The position numbers and the translations under genes are program-made. Positions 35,076 to 42,317 of a stretch of DNA of 64,000 nucleotides are shown piece after piece. Under the pieces are notes generated by a model that was not told where the DNA came from, made no database searches, and was given only the letters and a program-made list of their open reading frames with translations. Positions within the stretch are counted from its first letter, which is position 1; the number at the start of each line of letters is the position of its first letter. The stretch is from PFJX01 sp040757575 (GTDB taxonomy: Bacteria; Pseudomonadota; Gammaproteobacteria; Burkholderiales; Thiobacillaceae), in the NCBI GenBank assembly GCA_040757575.1, contig JBFLXA010000008.1:1-64000 (forward strand), read 5' to 3'.

Positions 35076-35606
35076 TTAATCCGCCAAGGCTGCCTCGGCA
35101 GTGTATTTGAGTACTTTTGTGATGCCGATAGGCGCCCCCAACGTGCCCCAGTCTTCCGGGTAATACCCCTCCGCCACCCGGGCCGGCAGACTGGACCACT
35201 TGTAGTCCATTGCCTTTTCGGCCAAGCCGTGGCGCACCGGGTCATAGTGGATGAAATCCAGGTAGTGCTTCAGGTCCGGCTTGTCCACCGGCAAGGTGCA
35301 CCGGTTGCCATGTTCCCAGATGGCGGACTCCCCCCACTCGGGTTGCAGCTTGCGCCAGTCCCGCTGAGTGGCCGCGCGCAGATGGTTGACGATGGCCGAG
35401 GGTTCGTTGCCCGCCGGCGTGAAGAACAACCAGTGCATGTGGTCGTCCAACAAGACATAAGCGGCGATGTTGAGCCGGAACTGATGTTTGGTTTCGTGCA
35501 TCTTGCTCAACAAAAGCCGTTTGGCCTCGGCACTGGACAACAGGGTTTCCCGGTTGCGGGTGTACAAGGAGGCAAAGATGAATTGTTCAGGGGTACTCGA
35601 AGGCAT
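35076..35606 (-). CDS. REP-associated tyrosine transposase (RAYT)
   Basis: 176 aa, Y1/IS200-like HUH enzyme. The metal-binding HUH motif is in AAYVLLDDHMHWLFF and the catalytic Tyr region in HYLDFIHYDPVRHGLAEKAMDYKWSSL, followed by the family's usual EGYYPEDWG end. RAYTs are single-copy chromosomal transposases linked to REP palindromes. The start at 35606 (MPSSTPEQF) is a guess; the frame is open to 35654, across a GGTGTC/GACACC hairpin (35626-35645). Sits between groEL and argS. Confidence 0.85.
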   Translation of the reverse strand: MPSSTPEQFIFASLYTRNRETLLSSAEAKRLLLSKMHETKHQFRLNIAAYVLLDDHMHWLFFTPAGNEPSAIVNHLRAATQRDWRKLQPEWGESAIWEHGNRCTLPVDKPDLKHYLDFIHYDPVRHGLAEKAMDYKWSSLPARVAEGYYPEDWGTLGAPIGITKVLKYTAEAALAD

Positions 35607-35767
35607 GGGTAAGCCACTCAATCCAGGTGTCGAAATTTTGACACCCGATTTCATCTTAGGCTATTTACCTTTCGGGTGAGAGCCCTATATCCAAAGCACT
35701 ATGCCACGGCGCACGGCGATGGTGGGTCCAGCCGGTATAATCATGCCGCCATTATTGTTTTACCGCC

Positions 35768-37504
35768 ATGACCACTTATTCCAGCCCAAAATCCCAGCTA
35801 TCCGCTTTGTTTCAAGCCGCTGTAACCCAGGTCGCACCAGACTTGGCCGTGACCGTGGAACTGGAGCGTCCCAAACAGGCCAGCCACGGTGACTTTGCCT
35901 GCAACGTGGCCATGCAACTGGCCAAGCCCCTGAAACGCAACCCCCGGGAACTGGCCCAGGCCATCCTCGACGCCCTGCCCGCCTCCGACCTGGTGGCCCG
36001 TACGGAAATCGCCGGGCCGGGCTTCATCAACGTGGTGCTCCATGCCTCCGCCTGGCAGTCCCTGGCGGCCCAGGTGCTGAAAGCCGGCGACGCCTACGGT
36101 TGCGGGGATATGGGCAAGGGCGAGAAGATCCAGGTGGAATTCGTCTCCGCCAACCCCACGGGCCCACTACATGTGGGCCACGGCCGGGGAGCCGCCTTCG
36201 GCGCCAGCCTGGCCAACGTGCTGGCCCTGGGCGGCTACCAGGTGCATCGGGAGTATTACGTCAACGACGCCGGCCGGCAGATGGATATCCTGGCCCTGTC
36301 CACCTGGCTGCGCTACCTGGAACTGTGCAACGAGTTCGTCCCCTTCCCGGGCAATGCCTACCAGGGGGGCTATGTACGCACCATGGCGGAAAGCATCTTC
36401 GCCCTGCACGGCGACCGCTACAAACGCGCCGCCGGCGAGGTGCTGGCCCGGGTGCCCGATGCCGCCACGGACCCGGAAGGCCATCTGGATGGCCTGATAA
36501 GCAACGCCAAGGCCCTGCTGGGCCCCGACTACGCCTACGTGCACGGCGCCGCCCTGGAAGAACAACTGGGCGACTGCCGCAACGACCTGACGGAATTCGG
36601 CGTCACCTTCGACACCTGGTTCTCAGAGAAGACCCTGCACGAATCCGGCCTCATTGACCGGGCCGTGGAGGCCCTGCGCAAACAAGGCCATCTGTACGAA
36701 CAGGACGGCGCCCTGTGGTTCCGTTCCACCGCCTTCGGCGACGAGAAAGACCGGGTGGTACGCCGGGACAACGGCATCTACACCTACTTTGCCGCCGACA
36801 TCGCCTACCACCTGAACAAGTTCGAACGGGGCTTTGCCCGGGTCATCGACGTATGGGGCGCAGACCACCACGGCTACATCCCCCGGGTGAAGGGCGCTCT
36901 GACCGCCGCCGGTCAGGACGCGGATCGCCTCATGGTGGCCCTGGTGCAGTTTGCCGTGCTGTATCGCAACGGCCAGAAGGCCTCCATGTCCACCCGGGCC
37001 GGCGAATACGTGACCCTGCGGGACCTGCGGGCCGAAGTGGGCAACGATGCTGCCCGCTTCTTCTACGTGCTGCGTAAGTCCGACCAGCACCTGGATTTCG
37101 ACCTGGACCTGGCCAAGAGCCAGAGCAACGACAACCCGGTGTATTACATCCAGTATGCCCATGCCCGCATTTCCAGCGTGCTCAGCGCCTGGGACGGCAA
37201 CGTGGAAGACCTGCTGGACGCCAACACCACCCTTCTCTCTCAGCCCCAGGAACTCACCCTGCTGCGCCGCCTGGCAGAGTACCCGGAGGTCATCGCTGCC
37301 GCCGGACGGGAGTTTTCCCCCCACCTGCTGGCCTATTACCTGAAGGACCTGGCCGCAGACCTGCACGGACTCTACGTGGCCTGCAAATTCATCGTCGACG
37401 ACGAGGAACTCAAGCAGGCCCGCCTGTTGCTGATCGCCGCCACCCGCCAGGTGCTGCGCCACGGCCTGGCAGCCCTGGGCGTATCCGCACCGGAGAAAAT
37501 GTAA
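35768..37504 (+). CDS. argS: Arginyl-tRNA synthetase
   Basis: 578 aa class I synthetase. N-terminal Add-1 domain (residues 1-100), then FVSANPTGPLHVGHGRGAAFG containing the HIGH motif (HVGH), the Rossmann domain with WGADHHGYIPRVKGAL, a KMSKS-equivalent (KASMSTRAGEYV), and a C-terminal helical anticodon domain with NPVYYIQYAHARISSV. It charges tRNA-Arg. Followed by a SPOR gene after 4 bp, a conserved betaproteobacterial order. Confidence 0.98.
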   Translation: MTTYSSPKSQLSALFQAAVTQVAPDLAVTVELERPKQASHGDFACNVAMQLAKPLKRNPRELAQAILDALPASDLVARTEIAGPGFINVVLHASAWQSLAAQVLKAGDAYGCGDMGKGEKIQVEFVSANPTGPLHVGHGRGAAFGASLANVLALGGYQVHREYYVNDAGRQMDILALSTWLRYLELCNEFVPFPGNAYQGGYVRTMAESIFALHGDRYKRAAGEVLARVPDAATDPEGHLDGLISNAKALLGPDYAYVHGAALEEQLGDCRNDLTEFGVTFDTWFSEKTLHESGLIDRAVEALRKQGHLYEQDGALWFRSTAFGDEKDRVVRRDNGIYTYFAADIAYHLNKFERGFARVIDVWGADHHGYIPRVKGALTAAGQDADRLMVALVQFAVLYRNGQKASMSTRAGEYVTLRDLRAEVGNDAARFFYVLRKSDQHLDFDLDLAKSQSNDNPVYYIQYAHARISSVLSAWDGNVEDLLDANTTLLSQPQELTLLRRLAEYPEVIAAAGREFSPHLLAYYLKDLAADLHGLYVACKFIVDDEELKQARLLLIAATRQVLRHGLAALGVSAPEKM

Positions 37505-37508
37505 AACC

Positions 37509-38198
37509 ATGGCCCGCAGGGAAGGTCGGGGCCCCCGCCGCGAAGAACGGCCCAGCCCCAAAGGAGGGGGCCTGTTCACCGGACTGGTGATCGGTCTGAC
37601 CGTGGGCCTGGTCACGGCGGCAGGCGTGGCCTGGTACATCAACATGAGCGACTGGGGCAAACCCGGCCAAAGGGAAGAGGCGGGAAGCCAGCCCGCTGCC
37701 CTTGCCCCGATCGAACCCGCCCCTGCGCCACGCCTCCAGGCCCAGCCGCCTGCCAGCCCCGCTCCGGTCGCAGCCCGCCCCCAGCCAGCACCCGTCCGAA
37801 AACCTCCGCCGCCTCACCCCGTAGCGGCCAAGTCCACCGAAAAAACCTCGCAAAAACCCCCTGCGCCTCCCGCCAAGGAACCCGTCAAATACACTTTCTA
37901 CGGCATCCTGCCCGGGGACAAACCCGCCCAGCCCGTAGCCCCCCCCCCTCCAAAAGACGTTTGGTGGCTGCAGATCGCTGCCCTCAGCGACGTGGCCAAG
38001 GCAGAACACATCCGTGTCCAGCTGACCCGGCTGAAGCTGGCGGCCCGGGTGCAAAAAATCGACAGCAAGGGTCAACTCCTCTACCGCATCCGCGTTGGTC
38101 CCTATACCCGTGAAGACGATGCCTTCGGCGACCTGGATGTCCTGACCGAGAACAATTTCTTCGCCCGCCTGATCAAAGAACCCGTCGACCCCAAATAG
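37509..38198 (+). CDS. SPOR-domain membrane protein
   Basis: 229 aa. A short basic cytoplasmic N-terminus, one membrane helix (about residues 22-44), a Pro/Ala-rich linker, and a C-terminal SPOR domain (WWLQIAALSDVAKAEHIRVQLTRLKLAARVQ...YRIRVGPYTREDDAFGDLDVL). SPOR domains bind glycan strands lacking stem peptides at the septum. FtsN-like topology; a division role is inferred. Between argS and dsbA. Confidence 0.88.
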   Translation: MARREGRGPRREERPSPKGGGLFTGLVIGLTVGLVTAAGVAWYINMSDWGKPGQREEAGSQPAALAPIEPAPAPRLQAQPPASPAPVAARPQPAPVRKPPPPHPVAAKSTEKTSQKPPAPPAKEPVKYTFYGILPGDKPAQPVAPPPPKDVWWLQIAALSDVAKAEHIRVQLTRLKLAARVQKIDSKGQLLYRIRVGPYTREDDAFGDLDVLTENNFFARLIKEPVDPK

Positions 38199-38206
38199 GA
38201 GCCCTT

Positions 38207-38848
38207 ATGAAAAAGCTGACTGCCCTGCTGCGCCCCCTGATGCTGGCCCTGCCCCTGCTCCTGCCCCCCGGCACCGCCCTGGCCCTGGACGCCGGCATCG
38301 ACTACGCCGTCCTGGCCCCCGCCCAGCGCACGGCGGTCAAACCCAACCAGGTGGAAGTGCTGGAATTCTTCTGGTACCGCTGCCCCCACTGCTACCAACT
38401 GGAACCGGACCTGGTGACCTGGTCCAAAAAGCTCCCCAAGAACGTGGTCCTCACCCGCGTGCCCGGCATTCTCAACGACAGCTGGGTACCCCTCACCAAG
38501 GCCTATTACGCCCTGGAAGCCCTGGGACTGGCAGAAAAGCTCCATGGCGCCGTCTTCCACGCCATCCACGAACAGGGCATGGACCTGAACAACCCCAACA
38601 CTTTCTTCGACTGGGCCGTCACCAAGGGCGTAGACCGGAAGCAACTCGAATCCGCCTACAACTCTTTCGGCGTCAACAACAAGGTCATGCGCGCCAAGCA
38701 ACTGACCCAGGCCTACAAGCTCACCGGCGTCCCCGCCTTCGCAGTCAACGGCAAGTACACCACCTCGGCCTACATGACCGGCAGCCATGCGAAACTGTTC
38801 GAAGTGCTGGACGGCCTGGTGGCCAAGGAATCCAAGGCCAAGCGCTAA
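38207..38848 (+). CDS. dsbA: Thiol:disulfide interchange protein DsbA
   Basis: 213 aa. Signal peptide (residues 1-25, ending PGTALAL), thioredoxin fold with active site FFWYRCPHCYQLE (CPHC) and cis-Pro in TGVPAFAVNGKY. It oxidises Cys pairs in periplasmic proteins. Starts 8 bp after the SPOR gene, likely one transcript with argS. Confidence 0.95.
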   Translation: MKKLTALLRPLMLALPLLLPPGTALALDAGIDYAVLAPAQRTAVKPNQVEVLEFFWYRCPHCYQLEPDLVTWSKKLPKNVVLTRVPGILNDSWVPLTKAYYALEALGLAEKLHGAVFHAIHEQGMDLNNPNTFFDWAVTKGVDRKQLESAYNSFGVNNKVMRAKQLTQAYKLTGVPAFAVNGKYTTSAYMTGSHAKLFEVLDGLVAKESKAKR

Positions 38849-38860
38849 GCGCCTGACCCC

Positions 38861-38945
38861 GCCCGGATGGTGAAATAGGTAGACACAAGGGACTTAAAAT
38901 CCCTCGGCTTCGGCCGTACCGGTTCGATTCCGGTTCCGGGCACCA
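38861..38945 (+). tRNA. tRNA-Leu (anticodon UAA)
   Basis: Acceptor arms GCCCGGA (38861-38867) and TCCGGGC (38935-38941) pair perfectly, with discriminator A and encoded CCA. The anticodon loop CTTAAAA on a GGGA/TCCC stem gives TAA (38895-38897). A long variable arm (CTCGGCTTCGGCCG region) and GGTTCGATTCC confirm a class II leucine tRNA. Confidence 0.97.
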
Positions 38946-39175
38946 GTATTCATGGGGGCAATGGTCTACCCTTCTGGCTCGCCTCCTCAAGGCGAGGCCG
39001 ACTTGCAGTATCCACACTGGCTGAATAAGGCTGGAAATCGATGACTTTGTGATTCTGATGGCGATTGTCTGACACGAATCACTACTCGCCCAAACCCAGT
39101 GCACTACGCCCCGACACAGTGCGGACCAGCAGCCGGTACCTCGATATCCCATTGATTTATATAGCCTTACACCCC

Positions 39176-39190
39176 TGGCACAGCCATTGC
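39176..39190 (+). promoter_or_regulatory. Sigma-54 promoter of nirB
   Basis: TGGCACAGCCATTGC matches the -24/-12 consensus TGGCACR-N4-TTGC, with the GG and GC dinucleotides 10 bp apart. Transcription would begin near 39202, about 87 bp before the nirB start. Confidence 0.88.
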
Positions 39191-39227
39191 TTTTATCCAA
39201 CCAGGTCATAAAAGCCTAAGCGATCTT

Positions 39228-39271
39228 GGACAACGGCGTCCTTCCCTTCGGGGTCGGATGCCGTTTTTTTT
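39228..39271 (+). terminator. Leader terminator with ANTAR-type hairpin upstream of nirB
   Basis: GGAC-AACGGC-GTCC (39228-39241) is a hexaloop hairpin with A at loop position 1 and G at 4, as in RNA targets of ANTAR antiterminators. Its 3' half is shared with a terminator stem ACGGCGTCC (39233-39241) / GGATGCCGT (39256-39264), followed by eight T. The two structures exclude each other. NasT encoded downstream is the likely ligand. Confidence 0.8.
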
Positions 39272-39288
39272 GCCTAGAGGATTAACAA

Positions 39289-41781
39289 ATGGCGCGGATG
39301 AAACTGGTACTGGTGGGCAACGGCATGGCGGGTGTGCGCACCCTGGAGGAACTGCTGAAGGCCGCGCCGGAGCAGTACGAAATTACGGTGTTCGGCGACG
39401 AGCCCCATCCCAACTACAACCGCATCATGCTGTCTCCCGTGCTGGCGGGAGAACAGACGGTGGAGCAGATCGTGCTCAACAGCCGGGACTGGTATGCCAC
39501 CCACGGCATCACCCTGCACACGGGCAAGCGGGTGGTGAAGATCGACCGGGTGAACCGGTTTGTGGAGGCGGATGACGGTACCCGGGCAGAGTACGACCGG
39601 CTGCTGCTGGCCACCGGCTCCAAGCCTTTCATCCTGCCCGTGCCGGGCGCGGACCTGGAAGGCGTGGTGGGATTCCGGGACATCGCAGATGTGGACGCCA
39701 TGATCCGGGCTTCGTCCCAATACAAACATGCGGTGGTCATCGGCGGCGGACTCCTGGGCCTGGAGGCGGCCAACGGCCTGAAGCTGCGGGGCATGGAAGT
39801 GTCCGTGGTGCACATCGCCCCCTGGCTGCTGGAGCGGCAGATGGACGAGCCGGCAGCGCGGCTGTTGCAGAAGAGCCTGGAAGAGAAGGGCTTGCAGTTT
39901 CTGCTGGAGAAGCAGACGGCGGAGATTCTTTCTAGCCCCTCTCCCGCAAGCGGGGGAGGGGTTGGGGAGGGTGGCAATGCGCGGGTTCGGGCTGTGCGCT
40001 TCAAGGACGGTTCGGAGGTACCCGCAGACCTGGTGGTGATGGCCGTAGGCATTCGCCCCAACACGGCCCTGGGGGAATCCGCCGGCCTGCACTGCAACCG
40101 GGGCCTGGTGGTGAACGACACCCTGCAGAGCATTACCGATCCGCGCATTTATGCCGTGGGCGAGTGCGTGAGCCACCGAGGCATCGCCTATGGCCTGGTG
40201 GCGCCCCTGTTCGAGCAGGCCAAGGTGTGCGCCAACCATCTGGCAGAACACGGCGTGGCCCGCTACCAGGGGTCCATGACCTCCACCAAACTCAAGGTGA
40301 CGGGCATTGATCTGTTCTCCGCCGGCCAGTTCATGGGGGGCGAGGGGTATGAGGAGATCGTGTTCCAGGACCCGGGCCGGGGGGCCTACAAGAAGCTGGT
40401 GCTCAAGGACAACAAGCTGGCGGGGGCCTGTCTGTATGGCGATACCCTGGACGGGGCCTGGTATTTCGAGCTGATGCGGGACGGCACCGACGTGTCCGAT
40501 TATCGGGACAAGCTGCTGTTCGGCCGTCACCACATCGGTGACAGTGGCGCGGGGGGCGGCGACGAGAAGGCCCGGGTGCTGTCCCTGCCGGACACGGCGG
40601 AAATCTGCGGCTGCAACGGCGTGTGCAAGGGCGACATCACCCAGGCCATCCGGGACAAGAAGCTCTTCACCCTGGACGAGGTGCGGGCCCACACCAAGGC
40701 GTCGGCCTCCTGCGGGTCCTGCACCGGCCTGGTGGAAACCCTGCTGGCGGCCACCGTGGGGGGGGACTATTCCACCGCGCCTTCCAAGAAGCCCCTGTGC
40801 CACTGCACGGACCACACCCACGACGAAATCCGCGCTGCCATCCGCGACCAGCAACTCAAGACCATGCCGGCCACCATGCAGGCCCTGGGCTGGAAGACCC
40901 CGGACGGCTGCAACAAATGCCGGCCGGCCCTCAACTATTACCTGCTATGCGCCTGGCCCACGGAATACCTGGACGACGCCCAGTCCCGCTTCATCAACGA
41001 GCGGGCCCACGGCAACATCCAGAAGGACGGCAGTTTCTCGGTGGTGCCCCGCATGTTCGGCGGCCTGTGCACGCCTGCCGATCTGCGCGCCATCGCCGAC
41101 GTGGCAGACAAGTTCCAGGTGCCGGAGATGAAGGTCACCGGCGGCCAGCGCATCGACCTGTTCGGGGTGAAGAAGGAAGACCTGCCGGCCATGTGGAAGG
41201 ACCTGTCAGACGCAGGCTTCGTATCCGGCCACGCCTACGGCAAGGCCCTGCGCACGGTGAAGACCTGCGTGGGTGCCAAATGGTGCCGCTTCGGCACCCA
41301 GGATTCCACGGGACTGGGGGTGAAGCTGGAAGAGCTGACCTGGGGCTCCTGGATGCCCCACAAGTTCAAGCTGGCGGTAAGCGGCTGCCCCCGAAATTGT
41401 GCCGAGGCCACCATCAAGGACTTTGGCGTGGTCTGCGTGGATTCCGGCTATGAACTTCACGTGGGCGGCAACGGCGGCATCAAGGTGCGGGTGACGGACC
41501 TCTTGTGCCGGGTGGAGACCGAGGCACAGGTGATGGAGTACTGCGCCGCCTTCACCCAGCTCTACCGGGAGGAAGCCCACTACCTGGAACGCACCGCCCC
41601 CTGGGTGGAGCGGGTGGGCCTGGCCCACATCAAGGCCCGGGTGGTGGAAGACGAGGCCTCGCGCCGTGCCCTGGCGGAACGCTTTGCCCTCTCCCAGAAG
41701 CCCGCCCAGGTGGACCCGTGGAAGGAACGTACCGCAGGCGAGTTGAAGAAGGAATTCACGCCTATTGCGGTGCTGGCTTAG
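39289..41781 (+). CDS. nirB: Assimilatory nitrite reductase large subunit NirB
   Basis: 830 aa. N-terminal FAD/NAD(P)-binding domains (LVLVGNGMAGVRTLEE; VVIGGGLLGLEAANGL), two BFD-like [2Fe-2S] domains (CGCNGVCKGD...CGSCTGL; CHCTDHTHDE...CNKCRPAL), and a siroheme/[4Fe-4S] reductase domain with CVGAKWCRFG and SGCPRNCAEA. It reduces nitrite to ammonium with NAD(P)H. AGAGGA precedes the ATG. An in-frame REP-like insertion encodes SSPSPASGGGVGEGGNA near residue 217, between two beta strands of the FAD domain. Confidence 0.97.
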   Translation: MARMKLVLVGNGMAGVRTLEELLKAAPEQYEITVFGDEPHPNYNRIMLSPVLAGEQTVEQIVLNSRDWYATHGITLHTGKRVVKIDRVNRFVEADDGTRAEYDRLLLATGSKPFILPVPGADLEGVVGFRDIADVDAMIRASSQYKHAVVIGGGLLGLEAANGLKLRGMEVSVVHIAPWLLERQMDEPAARLLQKSLEEKGLQFLLEKQTAEILSSPSPASGGGVGEGGNARVRAVRFKDGSEVPADLVVMAVGIRPNTALGESAGLHCNRGLVVNDTLQSITDPRIYAVGECVSHRGIAYGLVAPLFEQAKVCANHLAEHGVARYQGSMTSTKLKVTGIDLFSAGQFMGGEGYEEIVFQDPGRGAYKKLVLKDNKLAGACLYGDTLDGAWYFELMRDGTDVSDYRDKLLFGRHHIGDSGAGGGDEKARVLSLPDTAEICGCNGVCKGDITQAIRDKKLFTLDEVRAHTKASASCGSCTGLVETLLAATVGGDYSTAPSKKPLCHCTDHTHDEIRAAIRDQQLKTMPATMQALGWKTPDGCNKCRPALNYYLLCAWPTEYLDDAQSRFINERAHGNIQKDGSFSVVPRMFGGLCTPADLRAIADVADKFQVPEMKVTGGQRIDLFGVKKEDLPAMWKDLSDAGFVSGHAYGKALRTVKTCVGAKWCRFGTQDSTGLGVKLEELTWGSWMPHKFKLAVSGCPRNCAEATIKDFGVVCVDSGYELHVGGNGGIKVRVTDLLCRVETEAQVMEYCAAFTQLYREEAHYLERTAPWVERVGLAHIKARVVEDEASRRALAERFALSQKPAQVDPWKERTAGELKKEFTPIAVLA
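39936..39972. repeat. REP-like palindrome inserted in nirB
   Basis: CCCCTCTCCCGC-AA-GCGGGGGAGGGG (39936-39961, one mismatch) followed by TTGGGGAGGGT. It is translated in frame. The same unit occurs inverted downstream of nirB (41844-41869) and, diverged, in hemF (59502-59527). Confidence 0.9.
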
Positions 41782-41877
41782 GCGCCTCCCCGCAAGCGGG
41801 GGAGAGGGTCAGGCCGCACCCGAAAAGCTTTCCCTCTCCCCAACCCCTCTCCCGCTTGCGGGCGAGGGGCTTAAAAA
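41782..41877. repeat. Paired REP-like palindromes between nirB and nirD
   Basis: Two units in opposite orientation: CTCCCCGC-AA-GCGGGGGAG (41786-41804) and CCCCTCTCCCGC-TT-GCGGGCGAGGGG (41844-41869). They fill nearly the whole gap and form a BIME-like pair. Confidence 0.85.
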
Positions 41878-41886
41878 GGATTGGAC

Positions 41887-42231
41887 ATGAAAATGAACGA
41901 ACACTGGATCGAAATCGGCACCGTGGAAGACATTCCCCGCCAGGGGGCCCGGGTTGTAAAAACCCTGGCCGGCGACATTGCCCTGTTCCGCACGGTGGAC
42001 AACGACGTCTTCGCCCTCCAGGACAAGTGCCCCCACAAGGGCGGGCCCCTGTCCCAGGGCATCGTCTCCGGCAAGCGGGTGGCCTGCCCCCTGCACGACT
42101 GGAAGATCAATCTGGACACGGGCCTTGCTCAGGCCCCGGACGAGGGCTGCGCGGCCCGCTACCCGGTGCGGGTACAGGACGGCCGGGTGAGCCTGTCCCT
42201 GACGCCGGATGAAGGTTGCCCCAATGCATGA
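41887..42231 (+). CDS. nirD: Nitrite reductase small subunit NirD
   Basis: 114 aa Rieske-type protein (WIEIGTVEDIPRQGARVV...CPHKGGPLSQGIVSGKRVACPLHDWKINLDTG), with both Cys-x-His elements (CPH and CPLH) kept. It partners NirB. Start at 41887 has AAGGA 6 nt upstream; a TTG 6 nt earlier is less likely. It is separated from nirB by REP units but should share its transcript. Confidence 0.93.
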   Translation: MKMNEHWIEIGTVEDIPRQGARVVKTLAGDIALFRTVDNDVFALQDKCPHKGGPLSQGIVSGKRVACPLHDWKINLDTGLAQAPDEGCAARYPVRVQDGRVSLSLTPDEGCPNA

Positions 42232-42266
42232 GCGTCATTCCCGCCCCGGCGGGAATCCAGACGGGT
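42232..42266. repeat. GTCATTCCCGC/GCGGGAAT dispersed repeat
   Basis: GTCATTCCCGCC followed by CGGCGGGAATCCAG is an imperfect palindrome of a dispersed repeat common in proteobacteria, recognisable by its accidental translation VIPAPAGIQ. It starts 1 bp after the nirD stop. Confidence 0.8.
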
Positions 42267-42317
42267 TGCACCGAGCCCCCGCCCGCGCGGGGACTACAGG
42301 ATGACTTTCACCTACCC

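Larger units (their letters stand above)
38946..39288 (+). other. nirB upstream region
   Basis: 343 bp with no credible gene. The right half contains the sigma-54 promoter (39176) and terminator leader (39228) that control nirB. The left half, after the tRNA, shows nothing I recognise. Confidence 0.7.

Noticed and set aside
35229..35612. Plus-strand open frame opposite the RAYT
   Set aside because: No ribosome binding site or family resemblance; the minus-strand frame has the HUH motif and a complete family ending.
39202..39227. First ANTAR hairpin (P1) in the nirB leader
   Set aside because: No hexaloop with A1 and G4 and at least four base pairs could be drawn between the predicted start of transcription and P2. 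Only P2 is claimed.
42216..42317. Upstream extension of nasA by 34 codons
   Set aside because: This part translates the dispersed repeat (VIPAPAGIQ) and has no homology to nitrate reductases. The start at 42318 precedes the [4Fe-4S] motif at the usual distance.
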